A stretch of DNA of 64,000 bases from Cytobacillus firmus DS1 (lineage in GTDB: Bacteria > Bacillota > Bacilli > Bacillales > Cytobacillaceae): positions 186,001 through 250,000 of the forward strand of contig NZ_APVL01000003.1 of NCBI RefSeq assembly GCF_000565285.1, read 5' to 3'. How positions within the stretch are numbered: the first letter of the stretch is position 1; each line of letters begins with the position of its first letter. The position numbers and the translations under genes are program-made. The notes beneath the pieces were generated by a model that was given only the letters and a program-made list of their open reading frames with translations, did no database searches and was not told the DNA's origin. Below are positions 18,777 to 27,335 of this stretch, piece after piece.

Positions 18777-19436
18777 TTATGTCATAAATAATTCATAGAA
18801 AAAATCATTTAGGCCGCTCGCCAGAACCGGCAATACGGTGTTAAAAATCGGCTGGATGGTGTATTGATCCAGCGGGGTAATGACAAGAATCAGAAAAATA
18901 ACGGAGCCATATGCCTCAATCCGGGTCATTTTCGGGCGAATATGGGCCGGCGCCAAATCCTCAATAATTCTGTAGCCATCGAGCGGCGGAAACGGCAGCA
19001 GGTTGAATACAAACAGCACTAAATTCAGTTGAATAAAAATATTCAGGAAATCTGCCACAAACGCTGGAAACGAAGCTGCGAGACCGGTTCCGGCAAGGGC
19101 ATACCAGATGAAAAAGCCCAGAACAGCCATCACCAGATTGGATATCGGTCCCGCAATGGAGACAGAGATCCCGGCAAGCCTCGGATTTTTGAAAAAGAAG
19201 CGGTTGACCGGTACTGGCCTGGCCCATCCGAAGCCGGCAATAAAAATCAGGATCGTCCCAATCGGATCCAGATGCTGCATGGGATTTAACGTTAACCTTC
19301 CCTGGTTTTTTGCAGTCGAATCCCCAAACTTATAAGCCATATAGGCGTGGGCAAATTCATGAACCGTAAAGGCAATCATCAATGTTACCGCCACATAGGG
19401 AATCTCCCTGAGAGAAAACGCCAAAAATTGTTCCAA
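18777..19436 (-). CDS. ywhC: Site-2 protease family membrane metalloprotease YwhC
   Basis: A 219-residue integral membrane zinc protease with about six membrane segments. The zinc motif HEFAH lies at residues 26-30 and the third ligand is in NLLPFPPLDGYRI near residue 150. It is short and lacks a PDZ domain, as in the rhomboid-like minimal S2P group. The TTG start follows GGAGAGGGAG. Site-2 proteases cut transmembrane substrates such as anti-sigma factors; the substrate here is unknown. It is in the ywhC-ywhD pair conserved with B. subtilis and divergent from ywhB. Confidence 0.92.
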   Translation of the reverse strand: MEQFLAFSLREIPYVAVTLMIAFTVHEFAHAYMAYKFGDSTAKNQGRLTLNPMQHLDPIGTILIFIAGFGWARPVPVNRFFFKNPRLAGISVSIAGPISNLVMAVLGFFIWYALAGTGLAASFPAFVADFLNIFIQLNLVLFVFNLLPFPPLDGYRIIEDLAPAHIRPKMTRIEAYGSVIFLILVITPLDQYTIQPIFNTVLPVLASGLNDFFYELFMT

Positions 19437-19620
19437 AAGCCAAAACTCCCTCTCCTGCCGGCTAAAAAAGCCAGGCTTTATTTATACATACTATGTAGGA
19501 AAAGCCGCTGCTATTTACCTAAAAGTATACATGAACGCCTGGTCAAAGGGAATCAGGCTTGCACATTGCAGGAAAAAGTGGAAAAATACAAGCAAGCATA
19601 CATAATGAGGAGGAAAAGAA

Positions 19621-19806
19621 ATGCCATACGTAACCGTAAAAATGCTTGAAGGCCGCACTGAAGAACAGAAAAAAGCGCTCGCTGAAAAAGTAACAGCTGC
19701 AGTAAGCGAAACAACTGGAGCACCCGAAGACAAAATCGTCGTATTTATCGAAGAAATGTCCAAAAATCACTATGCTGTCGGCGGAAAACGCTTAAGCGAC
19801 CAGTAG
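19621..19806 (+). CDS. ywhB: 4-oxalocrotonate tautomerase family enzyme YwhB
   Basis: A 61-residue tautomerase. After removal of Met the N-terminal Pro is the catalytic base (MPYVTVKMLEGRTEEQKK). The Arg near residue 11 and the C-terminal FIEEMSKNHYAVGG match the hexameric 4-OT family. A GGAGG box precedes the ATG. B. subtilis YwhB has low-level tautomerase activity and no known physiological substrate. It is single and has its own terminator. Confidence 0.93.
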   Translation: MPYVTVKMLEGRTEEQKKALAEKVTAAVSETTGAPEDKIVVFIEEMSKNHYAVGGKRLSDQ

Positions 19807-19820
19807 AATTGCGTAAAAAG

Positions 19821-19856
19821 AGGCAGTTTTCCATAACGGGAGACTGCTTTTTTTAT
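19821..19856 (+). terminator. Terminator of ywhB
   Basis: GCAGTTTTCC and GGGAGACTGC pair around ATAAC and are followed by seven T residues. Confidence 0.8.
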
Positions 19857-19882
19857 GGATTTTTGCATGATGAGAGGTTTTA

Positions 19883-19990
19883 TTTGCGGATAAAGAAATT
19901 TATTTGCGGATACCCCGATTTTACTTGCAGATAAAAAAATTTATTTGCACATAGCACGTTTTTACTTTCGCATAAAAAAATTTATGTGCG
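19883..19990. repeat. Array of TATTTGCGGATAAA words, period 20-21 bp
   Basis: Word cores (TTTGC or variants CTTGC, TTTCGC, TGTGC) begin at 19883, 19903, 19924, 19944, about 19966 and 19986, so steps are 20-21 bp. The array lies between the convergent ywhB and ywgA genes and has no open frame with a ribosome site. The word is close to that of the array at 11185-11335. Confidence 0.6.
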
Positions 19991-19999
19991 GTACGACTT

Positions 20000-20043
20000 T
20001 TTTCAGCAAAAAGCAAAAGCCAGGCACTCAATGCAGCCCGGCT
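20000..20043 (-). terminator. Terminator of ywgA
   Basis: On the minus strand AGCCGGGC pairs with GCCTGGCT, followed by TTTGCTTTTT. The stem overlaps the last codons of ywgA. Confidence 0.65.
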
Positions 20044-20537
20044 TTTTCTCTTAAGTTTTCAATATATTGATACGCCTGTTCCACTTCTTCACCCGTGTAG
20101 CGCTGTTTGCTTTTCAGGGTAAAGACTTTTTCTTTCACTTCTTCCTTAGGCAGGTCATTGAAATAAAGGACCGTTGAAACGAGTTCAAGAAACCTTGCAT
20201 TCTGGCCGTTCATATCGAGCAGGCATTCCTGGAGGCTCGGCATATCGACTGCGTTGATGCCCAAAAATTCCTTGCCGGTTTCAGTGAGTGTGTACCGATA
20301 CTGATAATAGCCGCCCTTTTTTTCCTTTACTTCGTTTAAGAATCCCATGTTGCAGAGCTCTTCCACCCTCAGTGTCAATTCTTCCGAATAGGGCCCGTAA
20401 AAGTGAAATTGAAATCTTTCCTGAAAGGGAAATGCGATGTTTTTGGCGATATAAATCATTTTCTGCAGCTTTTTCCGTCCCACGATTTCTTCAGAGACTG
20501 CAATGGCGTGCATTAGTTTGGCGTGATCCTTTAACAA
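20028..20537 (-). CDS. ywgA: YwgA family protein
   Basis: A 169-residue protein of unknown function. The first third looks like a winged-helix fold (VGRKKLQKMIYIAKN, YSEELTLRVEELCNMGFLNE, YRYTLTETGKEFL), as in proteins of the Panacea or SocA type. The start is TTG with AGGAGATG about 9 nt upstream. It lies 42 nt downstream of ywfO, the same pairing as in B. subtilis, and is likely in the same transcript. The link to a nucleotide hydrolase suggests a regulatory or accessory role, but nothing in the sequence shows it. Confidence 0.88.
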   Translation of the reverse strand: MLKDHAKLMHAIAVSEEIVGRKKLQKMIYIAKNIAFPFQERFQFHFYGPYSEELTLRVEELCNMGFLNEVKEKKGGYYQYRYTLTETGKEFLGINAVDMPSLQECLLDMNGQNARFLELVSTVLYFNDLPKEEVKEKVFTLKSKQRYTGEEVEQAYQYIENLREKAGLH

Positions 20538-20579
20538 AGCTCTTCATCTCCTACTCCGTTTTTTCCCGTATCTATAGTC

Positions 20580-21881
20580 TTATTCGATTTCCAGCAGCAT
20601 TTTAATCTGCTTTTTAATGTTTTGCTTTTTACTGTCGTCTGCAATAAAATCAGCCGGAAAGTACAACTTATGATCCGTTCGGCGTTTCCCGGAAATAGCA
20701 TCTACGATCTCTGATTCACGGGAAAGCTCGCGGATATCCCCATTTTTCAGCAGCAGATGAATCGGCAATCTTTCTTCTTCCTCGCCCGGACGGTAAAAGT
20801 CATAAGGCAAATCCGATGAAGAATCGACGACCAGGTAATATTCAGGATCCATACCTGCCTTTTTAAACAATACCGACAACTCTGCCAGCTTCTTATATTC
20901 TTTCGCCGGGTCGAATTCGACGTATTTATATAAATTTCTGTCCATAAAGCGGCAGCAGAGATCCTTCAGAATCGGATCATCTTCCTCCTGCCACATCTGA
21001 AAATAATAAAGAATAATAGCTTCATCAAGCTTTATATAATCCTCAAGTGTGATCTCCCCATTGAATAAAGAATAAAAATGGATAGGATCATATTTAAATT
21101 TGTATTTCTGTTCATGCAGATCTTTAGCGCGATGCAGGATTTTAGTCAGGATGACCTCTGCACTGCGGGTAACCGGGTGGAAATAAACCTGCCAGTACAT
21201 CTGGTAGCGGCTCATTATGTAATCCTCAACGGCATGCATCCCGCTCTGCTTAATCACGACCTGATCCTCCCTCGGCCTCATGACGCGCAGGATCCGCTCC
21301 ATATCAAAATGGCCATAGCTGACACCGGTAAAATAAGCGTCCCGCTGCAGATAATCCATCCTGTCCGCATCAATCTGGCTGGAAATCAGGCTGACGACCA
21401 GCTTATTTTTAGAGGTTTTGGCAATCACATCAGCCACTTTCTGCGGAAAATCGGCACTTACCCTTGTAAGCACATGATGGACCTCGGTGTCTCCGAGAAT
21501 GATCGCCCTCGTATAATGTTCATGATCAAGGTCGAATACTTTTTCAAAGGAGTGCGAGAACGGACCGTGCCCCAAATCGTGGAGAAGTGCCGCGCATAAA
21601 GTCAGGATGCGGTCTTCTTCATCCCATTCCGGCCTTCCCAAAAAGACATCATCTGAAATGCGGCGCACAATCTCGTAAACTCCGAGCGAGTGGTTAAATC
21701 GGCTATGCTCAGCACCATGGAAGGTTAAATAAGTTGTTCCGAGCTGCTTAATTCTTCTGAGCCGCTGAAACTCTTTTGTCCCGATTAAATCCCAGATGAC
21801 TCTGTCCCTGACGTGTATGTACCGATGAACGGGATCTTTGAATACTTTTTCCTCATTTAACTTTTCCGCTGAATATGCCAT
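20580..21881 (-). CDS. ywfO: HD-domain phosphohydrolase YwfO
   Basis: A 433-residue metal-dependent phosphohydrolase of the SAMHD1-like HD superfamily, exactly the B. subtilis YwfO length. The metal ligands are seen in GAEHSRFNHSLGVYEI, ALLHDLGHGPFSHSFE and SSQIDADRMDYLQRDAYF. Relatives cut dNTPs to nucleosides and triphosphate, so dNTP pool control is a likely role. The ATG at 21881 follows GGAGGG at 6 nt; eleven upstream in-frame codons have no ribosome site. It is the first gene of the ywfO-ywgA pair. Confidence 0.93.
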   Translation of the reverse strand: MAYSAEKLNEEKVFKDPVHRYIHVRDRVIWDLIGTKEFQRLRRIKQLGTTYLTFHGAEHSRFNHSLGVYEIVRRISDDVFLGRPEWDEEDRILTLCAALLHDLGHGPFSHSFEKVFDLDHEHYTRAIILGDTEVHHVLTRVSADFPQKVADVIAKTSKNKLVVSLISSQIDADRMDYLQRDAYFTGVSYGHFDMERILRVMRPREDQVVIKQSGMHAVEDYIMSRYQMYWQVYFHPVTRSAEVILTKILHRAKDLHEQKYKFKYDPIHFYSLFNGEITLEDYIKLDEAIILYYFQMWQEEDDPILKDLCCRFMDRNLYKYVEFDPAKEYKKLAELSVLFKKAGMDPEYYLVVDSSSDLPYDFYRPGEEEERLPIHLLLKNGDIRELSRESEIVDAISGKRRTDHKLYFPADFIADDSKKQNIKKQIKMLLEIE

Positions 21882-22127
21882 TCCGTACCCTCCGCTTTTC
21901 CTGTTTCCACGCACTCCGAACCTGTTGTTCCCAATTTCTGGCGTATACCTATTATATCCCGATTATAGTGTCAATTCATCACAAAATTCACCGTTTTTCA
22001 TGGCTGTTCGACAGAAACCGCGATACATCAATCATCTGGCCAGGAAAAATTTTTCGACTTTTCTAAAAACAATATTGCCTCCTAAGTCTATTTACCAATC
22101 AGAGTTACATCATAAACTCAGGCAAAA

Positions 22128-22165
22128 AATAAAATCACCTCAGGACAGGAGTCAGGGTGATCTTT
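22128..22165 (-). terminator. Possible terminator downstream of R2 copy B
   Basis: On the minus strand AGATCACC pairs with GGTGAT, followed by TTTATTTTTT. It would end leftward transcription from the DUF1450 gene through R2 copy B. The loop is long (about 16 nt) and may hold a second small stem. Confidence 0.45.
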
Positions 22166-22201
22166 ATTTACATCTAGGTATAAAGTTTGGAACGTCGATA
22201 A

Positions 22202-22385
22202 CTGTCCAGCTCCAGGCGCCATCGGCTCTCGGGTCTAAGCCAATCCGGCCAAAAGGTTAAAGAACAACCTTTCAGCCGGCTCGTCTTATGCTTGAGGCCC
22301 GCAGGATGCGGGTCATGCAGACGTTGCCACAGGACGTGGCGGTTTTAGTCTGCGCTCCTTTATAGGCGGGCGCCTTACGCTTTTC
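22202..22385 (-). repeat. Stop-codon-abutting repeat R2, copy B
   Basis: A minus-strand copy of the element of about 183 bp. It reads GAAAAGCGTAAGGCGCC directly after the TAA of the DUF1450 gene and ends GGCGCCTGGAGCTGGACAG. Stems such as CCCGCATCCTGCGGG differ in sequence from the other copies but keep base pairing, which suggests that the RNA or DNA fold is under selection. Confidence 0.75.
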
Positions 22386-22607
22386 TTATTTCAGCTTTTT
22401 ATTAATTTTCTCCATCAATTCCTCTTCCGTCAGTGCGGCAAGGGGACGGTTATTGACGAAAGCAAATGTTTTTTTGCGGCCTGGTCCGCAATAGGACTGG
22501 CAGCCGACATCAATTTTTGCTTCTGGATCTATTTCTTTTAATCGCGGTATTAACGTCTTCAGATTTACTGCCTGACAATCGTCGCAAACACGGAATTCGT
22601 TTGCCAT
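22386..22607 (-). CDS. DUF1450 (YuzB-like) small protein
   Basis: A 73-residue protein with four cysteines as C-x2-C in VCDDCQAVN and C-x3-C in [12 protein letters not shown]. This resembles a thioredoxin-like ferredoxin fold that could bind a metal or an iron-sulfur cluster. The ATG has AAGGG about 10 nt upstream. No role is known for the family. It stands alone: more than 500 nt separate it from ywfO, filled by repeat R2 and a terminator. The cluster or zinc binding is inferred from cysteine spacing only. Confidence 0.82.
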   Translation of the reverse strand: MANEFRVCDDCQAVNLKTLIPRLKEIDPEAKIDVGCQSYCGPGRKKTFAFVNNRPLAALTEEELMEKINKKLK

Positions 22608-22966
22608 CTTCGTACAACCCTTTCTGCGGTCAATCTATTATATGGTTCCGGCGCATCTCGCGCCTGAGTATCTTCTTCGTTAAAGCATGTCCGCTGCACG
22701 GCATTCCTATTCAAAATAAAGGACTGTCCTGCCCAACTGCTACAGGCTATTTTAAAACTAATCGACCTTCATTGCAAGCTGTAATCATTAACTTGGGTGG
22801 TGAATCTTAGTAAACTTCACAAAACTGCCATACGTATCTAGCGAAAATAAAAATTTTTAAAATAATCTACTATCCTTTTAATCACCTTTGTATAAAATCT
22901 GCAAGGTTTGTCCATCCTTTAATTAAGGCAACAGCAAAAAGTAATCATTTAGGGAGTTGAGGTTAT
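22608..22966. other. Gene-free stretch upstream of rsfA
   Basis: 359 nt between divergent genes. I see no open frame with a ribosome site, no repeat and no strong hairpin. It presumably holds the promoters of the DUF1450 gene and of rsfA; a GTATA near 22893 could be part of a forespore promoter but no convincing -10 box follows. Confidence 0.4.
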
Positions 22967-23719
22967 ATGAAAATACGTCAGGACGCTTGGACAGATGAAA
23001 ACGATTTATTGCTTGCAGAGACCGTTTTGCGGCATGTGAGGGAAGGCAGCACACAGTTAAACGCTTTTGAGGAAGTTGGAGACAAGCTGAACCGCACCTC
23101 AGCAGCATGCGGATTCCGCTGGAACGCTGTGGTGAGGCATCAATATGAAAAAGCGCTTGGGCTGGCCAAAAAACAGCGCAAGCAGAGACAAAGAATGCTG
23201 GGAAAGGATCAGGGAGGCAAGAAGAAACTCTTATACTCTCCGCCAGTTCCGACGATGCAGGAGGTCTCAGCAGCGCCAGTTCAGACAAATGCAATCGTAC
23301 CGCCGTCACCGGCAGACTTTTACGAGGAGCGCACAGAGGATGAAGCGACTGTGCAGACAGAATCCGTTCCATCCTACACCTATTCAGAGCCGGTTTACAC
23401 GGCACCCGCACAGCTGGATATGGATACCGTTATCGCATACTTGCAAACATTGAATCATTCTGGAATTCAGGTTGATATACTAAAGAATGAGAATGAAAGA
23501 TTGAAGCGCGAAAATGCGGATCTCCGAAGCCAAAATGAAGAGCTTGAGAGCAAAATCGGCAAGCTGGAGCAGAATACGGTAACCATTCAGGAAGATTACG
23601 AGACACTGATGAAAATCATGAACAGAGCCCGCAATTTTGTTCTGTTTGATGAAGAAGAAAGGCCGGCATCCAAGTTCAAAATGGACCGCAACGGCAATTT
23701 GGAGAGAGTCGCGGAATAG
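22967..23719 (+). CDS. rsfA: Prespore-specific regulator RsfA-like
   Basis: A 250-residue DNA-binding protein related to B. subtilis RsfA (YwfN), which tunes sigma-F-dependent genes in the forespore. The N-terminus has a Myb/SANT-like fold ([34 protein letters not shown]). A basic stretch ([20 protein letters not shown]) and a low-complexity linker follow. A coiled coil lies at about residues 165-215 ([20 protein letters not shown]). The ATG follows GAGGT closely. Its place between ywfO and lipL matches synteny. Repeat R2 copy C begins 1 nt after its TAG. Confidence 0.9.
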   Translation: MKIRQDAWTDENDLLLAETVLRHVREGSTQLNAFEEVGDKLNRTSAACGFRWNAVVRHQYEKALGLAKKQRKQRQRMLGKDQGGKKKLLYSPPVPTMQEVSAAPVQTNAIVPPSPADFYEERTEDEATVQTESVPSYTYSEPVYTAPAQLDMDTVIAYLQTLNHSGIQVDILKNENERLKRENADLRSQNEELESKIGKLEQNTVTIQEDYETLMKIMNRARNFVLFDEEERPASKFKMDRNGNLERVAE

Positions 23720-23902
23720 AAAAGCGGAAGCGCCTTGCTCACAAAGGAACGCAGACTAAGAACGCCACGTCCTGTGGCAACGTCTGCATGACCCACATCC
23801 TGTGGGCCTCAAGCATAAGACGAGCCTCACGGTAAGGCGTTCTTTGCCTTGCTGGGAGGATTGGCTTATGACCTCGAGGGGGTAGGCGCTGGAGCTAGAC
23901 AG
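23720..23902 (+). repeat. Stop-codon-abutting repeat R2, copy C
   Basis: The third copy starts AAAAGCGGAAGCGCC right after the rsfA TAG (the G of TAG can serve as the first base of the element) and ends GGCGCTGGAGCTAGACAG. Hairpins CCACGTCCTGTGG and CCCACATCCTGTGGG are clear. Orientation relative to the upstream gene is the same as in copies A and B. Confidence 0.75.
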
Positions 23903-24006
23903 TTATCAAAGTTCAAAACTCTTTCCGGCATCGGGAGCAGGAGAAAATGGCAGCAATTCCTTTCAAGGAGGGCCGCAGATCGAGAGTCTTGCGGCTCTTC
24001 TTTTAT

Positions 24007-24849
24007 TTATTCGCTGCCAAGCACTTTCTCATTCCGCTCCATTACACGGCGATAATAGCCCTCAAACAGGCCTGCTTCCTCATTTGTCAGCTGCCCTGCA
24101 TAAAGGCGTCCGGATTTCTTTTTCAAGGCCTGCAGAAAGCGGAGCATTACATCCTGAACCGTCAGCTCTGCCCCGAGCAATTCCGACAATGATGCCATGA
24201 CAGCCGGCTGAATTTCAGGGTATTGGAATTTCGTCTGTTCCTCTTTTTTAGCAAGAGAATAGAATTTGCCAATCAGATCGGCCCGCTCACTTCCGCTGCC
24301 ATCCACACACAGATAGATTTGCACAGCCACCCCATTGCGGAGGCGCCTCTGCGAAATGCCGGCAAACTTCTGTCCCCCGATGCTTAAATCATAGCTTCCC
24401 GGGCAATAGGAGCCGACAATTTCCCGGGCTTCTATTTCCTTATGAAAATCGGAAAACATCTCCTGAATGAGGAGCCACATCGCATCATAGCCGCGGTTGA
24501 TATCAATTCCCTTTTCCCTTTCAGGAAAAATCAGCGAAATATTCAGGACTCCCTGATCCAGGACAACGGCCAGGCCGCCGGAGTTTCGGACGATCACTTC
24601 ATACCCCCGGCTTTTTAAAAAGTGAATGCCCTCATTCAAAAAAGGCAGCTTCGTATCCTGGATGCCAAGCACGATCGTGTTATGGTGCACCCATGTCCTC
24701 GCAGTGGCAGGAGCTGCACCTGCACCGACAGACGCACAAAGCGTATCATCCATTCCGAAAGAATGAAGGGCATTTAAGTGGATTCCCGCAGCAGACTGGT
24801 CAATGACCCGCCATTCTTCCTGAAAAAGCAAATCTTGTTGCGAATTCAT
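24007..24849 (-). CDS. lipL: Octanoyl-[GcvH]:protein N-octanoyltransferase LipL
   Basis: A 280-residue lipoyl-relay amidotransferase. It moves octanoyl groups from GcvH to the E2 subunits of 2-oxoacid dehydrogenases through a Cys-bound acyl intermediate. The catalytic Cys149 lies in [16 protein letters not shown] and the conserved Lys161 directly follows; these are C150 and K162 in B. subtilis. [16 protein letters not shown] is the second family motif. The ATG has GGAGATC upstream. Position next to pta is as in B. subtilis (ywfL). Its leader holds the 21-bp GGCCGATAAA array. Confidence 0.94.
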   Translation of the reverse strand: MNSQQDLLFQEEWRVIDQSAAGIHLNALHSFGMDDTLCASVGAGAAPATARTWVHHNTIVLGIQDTKLPFLNEGIHFLKSRGYEVIVRNSGGLAVVLDQGVLNISLIFPEREKGIDINRGYDAMWLLIQEMFSDFHKEIEAREIVGSYCPGSYDLSIGGQKFAGISQRRLRNGVAVQIYLCVDGSGSERADLIGKFYSLAKKEEQTKFQYPEIQPAVMASLSELLGAELTVQDVMLRFLQALKKKSGRLYAGQLTNEEAGLFEGYYRRVMERNEKVLGSE

Positions 24850-24920
24850 CTTTATTTGATCTCCTTTTGCCGATATTATCAGGTAATAGGCAGAATTTAT
24901 CTATTAAGTAACCGTTTTAA

Positions 24921-24990
24921 CGGCCAAATCAGCTAGTTTATCGGCCAAATATCACTTTTTATCGGCCAAACTCGAGACTTTATCGGCCAA
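24921..24990. repeat. Array of TTTATCGGCCAAA, exact 21-bp period
   Basis: CGGCC cores begin at 24921, 24942, 24963 and 24984, three steps of exactly 21 bp. The consensus TTTATCGGCCAAA is the reverse complement of the word in the array at 2914-3147. It lies between pta and lipL, both leftward. No open frame or terminator overlaps it. Confidence 0.7.
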
Positions 24991-25015
24991 TGGCCATATC
25001 CAGATACATTATAGC

Positions 25016-25046
25016 AAAAAAGCCAGTCACAAGGGACCGGCTTCTA
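25016..25046 (-). terminator. Terminator of pta
   Basis: On the minus strand AAGCCGGTCCC and a partly matching GACTGGCTT form a stem around TTGT, followed by TTTTTT. Confidence 0.7.
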
Positions 25047-25056
25047 AAATGCTGTA

Positions 25057-26034
25057 TTATTGATTTAAAGCCTGAGCTGCTGTAATTAAAGCAAGCTTAT
25101 AGACATCTTCCTCGTTGCAGCCGCGGGAAAGGTCATTAACCGGGCGGTTCAAGCCTTGAAGGATTGGTCCCACTGCCTCAAAGTTTCCAAGGCGCTGGGC
25201 AATTTTGTAGCCGATGTTGCCAGCTTCCAGGCTAGGGAACACAAATACATTCGCATCCCCCTGGATTGGTGAATCCGGAGCCTTTTTCTCTGCTACAGAT
25301 GGAACAAATGCCGCATCAAATTGGAATTCCCCGTCGATGATTAATAGCGGATCACGAACTTTAGCCGCTTCAAGTGCTGCCGAAACCTTTTCCGTTTCAG
25401 GAGACTTGGCAGAGCCCTTTGTAGAGAAGCTCAGCATAGCGACACGCGGTTCGATATCGAACATTCTGGCTGTCTTCGCGCTTTCAATCGCAATTTCCGC
25501 CAGGTCCTGGCTGTCAGGAGAGATGTTGATGGCACAATCGGCAAAAACATATTTCTCATCATCACGGACCATGATGAAGACACCTGATGTTTTGCGCACG
25601 CCTTCTTTCGTTTTAATGATTTGAAGTGCCGGGCGTACCGTATCAGCTGTCGAATGCGCTGCGCCGCTCACCAGGCCGTCTGCTTTGTTCGCGTAGACAA
25701 GCATGGTTCCAAAATAGTTTTCATCCAGAAGGATCCTGCGTGCATCTTCTTCTGTCGCTTTGCCTTTTCGTCTTTCAACAAATGCAGCCACAAGCTCATC
25801 CATCATTAAAAAGCTGTTTGGGTCATAGATTTCAGCTGAATCCAGGCTGATATCCATGTCCTTTGCTTTTGCTTCAATGTCTGCGATGTTTCCAATCAGG
25901 ATCGGTGTGATGATTTTTTCCGCAGCCAATCTTCCTGCAGCCGCTAAAATGCGCTCATCCTGCCCTTCGGGAAAAACGATTCGTAAATTCTGTCCTGTTA
26001 CTTTTTCTTTCAATACTGTGAATAAGTCACTCAT
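25057..26034 (-). CDS. pta: Phosphate acetyltransferase
   Basis: A 325-residue enzyme that converts acetyl-CoA and phosphate to acetyl phosphate, the first step of overflow acetate formation. Visible signatures are RIVFPEGQDERIL, the GAAHSTADTVRPALQ active-site loop near residue 130, SFSTKGSAKSPE near 205 and FVFPSLEAGNIGYKIAQRLG near 275. The ATG at 26034 lies 8 nt from TAGGAGG; twelve upstream in-frame codons are in the leader. The promoter has a cre box upstream, matching the CcpA-activated pta of B. subtilis. Confidence 0.96.
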   Translation of the reverse strand: MSDLFTVLKEKVTGQNLRIVFPEGQDERILAAAGRLAAEKIITPILIGNIADIEAKAKDMDISLDSAEIYDPNSFLMMDELVAAFVERRKGKATEEDARRILLDENYFGTMLVYANKADGLVSGAAHSTADTVRPALQIIKTKEGVRKTSGVFIMVRDDEKYVFADCAINISPDSQDLAEIAIESAKTARMFDIEPRVAMLSFSTKGSAKSPETEKVSAALEAAKVRDPLLIIDGEFQFDAAFVPSVAEKKAPDSPIQGDANVFVFPSLEAGNIGYKIAQRLGNFEAVGPILQGLNRPVNDLSRGCNEEDVYKLALITAAQALNQ

Positions 26035-26091
26035 GCTAATTCCTCCTACGGCCATAATTTTTCCGTTCAAATTAATAGAAATTCTCCTATA

Positions 26092-26155
26092 TACTCCCTT
26101 AGAATACTCTTCATCCTAAGAATTTCAAGGAGTTCACCCGCTGTTAGCGTTTACA
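26092..26155 (-). promoter_or_regulatory. pta promoter with upstream cre (CcpA activation)
   Basis: On the minus strand the cre box TGTAAACGCTAACA (26142-26155) matches TGWNANCGNTNWCA fully. After 13 nt come TTGAAA and, 16 nt on, TATTCT. The cre centre would be near -55 to the start point, the spacing from which CcpA activates pta and ackA in B. subtilis. Confidence 0.7.
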
Positions 26156-26268
26156 AATAAAATGTTTTTGTTTTCGGTAAATTTTAAATAATAAATATCC
26201 TTCTGCTGGCGCAGCTTCATACCTTTTTTAAGATATCCATAATGCCCTCTTTGTAAACGGGGTTTTGC

Positions 26269-26319
26269 GGTGACAGGCACCTTCACCATTTAGGCGAACT
26301 GGTATAGGTGCCTGTCACC
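26269..26319. repeat. Long palindrome with GGTGACAGG arms between pta and hemQ
   Basis: The left arm begins GGTGACAGGCACC and the right arm (26301-26319) ends GGTGCCTGTCACC. The outer 13 bp pair perfectly and the inner part is mismatched. It is a second member of the unit at 18001-18049. It lies between divergent promoters. Confidence 0.65.
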
Positions 26320-26418
26320 ATAAGGAATTCCTACATTTCAAGTTTTGTACACATGTTAATTGGAGAAACTATGGTATAGTAGGGATGAGAATTTCAGTAC
26401 ATATTAGGAGTGATTATA

Positions 26419-27162
26419 ATGAGTGAAGCAGCAGTAACGCTTGATGGCTGGTATTGTTTACATGACTTCCGCACAGTTGATTGGACAACTTGGAAAATGG
26501 TACCCAGCGAAGAGCGCCAGGCAGCGATCCACGAATTTATGGCCCTAGTGGACAAGTGGAACACAACACAAAGCGAGAAAAACGGCAGTCATGCCCTTTA
26601 TACAATTGTCGGCCAAAAAGCTGATTTTATGATGATGATCTTAAGGCCTACTATGGAAGAGCTGAATGAAATTGAAAACGAATTCAACAAATCAAAATTA
26701 GCTGAATTCACGATTCCGGTTCATTCATATGTGTCTGTTGTCGAGCTGAGCAACTATCTGCCGGCAGGAGAAGATCCATACCAGAATCCGCAAATCCTGG
26801 CACGCCTTTATCCTGAACTGCCAAAAGCGAAGCATGTCTGCTTCTATCCGATGGACAAGCGCCGTCAGGGCAATGACAACTGGTACATGCTTCCGATGGA
26901 AGACCGCCGCAATATGATGCGCAGCCATGGCATGATCGGCCGCCAGTATGCCGGCAAGGTAAAACAGATCATCACAGGCTCTGTTGGCTTCGATGATTAC
27001 GAATGGGGCGTTACCCTTTTCTCTGATGATGTTCTTCAATTCAAAAAGCTTGTTTATGAAATGCGCTTTGATGAAGTAAGTGCCCGCTACGGCGAATTCG
27101 GCTCTTTCTTCGTTGGAAACATCCTGGAAGAGGACAAAGTAGAAAAGTTCCTTCACATATAA
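26419..27162 (+). CDS. hemQ: Coproheme decarboxylase HemQ
   Basis: A 247-residue chlorite-dismutase-fold enzyme that decarboxylates Fe-coproporphyrin III to haem b, the last step of the Gram-positive haem pathway. The catalytic Tyr143 lies in [10 protein letters not shown] and the proximal haem ligand His170 in [17 protein letters not shown] at 26419 is 8 nt from AGGAG; the GTG three codons upstream overlaps that box. It is divergent from pta and followed by a terminator and gerQ, as in B. subtilis (ywfI). It is likely essential for aerobic respiration. Confidence 0.95.
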   Translation: MSEAAVTLDGWYCLHDFRTVDWTTWKMVPSEERQAAIHEFMALVDKWNTTQSEKNGSHALYTIVGQKADFMMMILRPTMEELNEIENEFNKSKLAEFTIPVHSYVSVVELSNYLPAGEDPYQNPQILARLYPELPKAKHVCFYPMDKRRQGNDNWYMLPMEDRRNMMRSHGMIGRQYAGKVKQIITGSVGFDDYEWGVTLFSDDVLQFKKLVYEMRFDEVSARYGEFGSFFVGNILEEDKVEKFLHI

Positions 27163-27167
27163 TGATG

Positions 27168-27198
27168 AAAGCTCCCGGCTTCGGCTGGGAGTTTTTCT
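27168..27198 (+). terminator. Terminator of hemQ
   Basis: CTCCCGGC, a TTCG tetraloop and GCTGGGAG are followed by TTTTTC. Confidence 0.85.
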
Positions 27199-27335
27199 TT
27201 TTCTTCAGGTTATAAAAAAACATGCCCCTACATAGTAATGAAATAGTGAGTTTCTATTTTAAATCCAACCCGCAGGAGTCTATTCTCAAATACGCGGATA
27301 GAAAATGCTGATTTTAATACTTAGGAGGGACTAAA

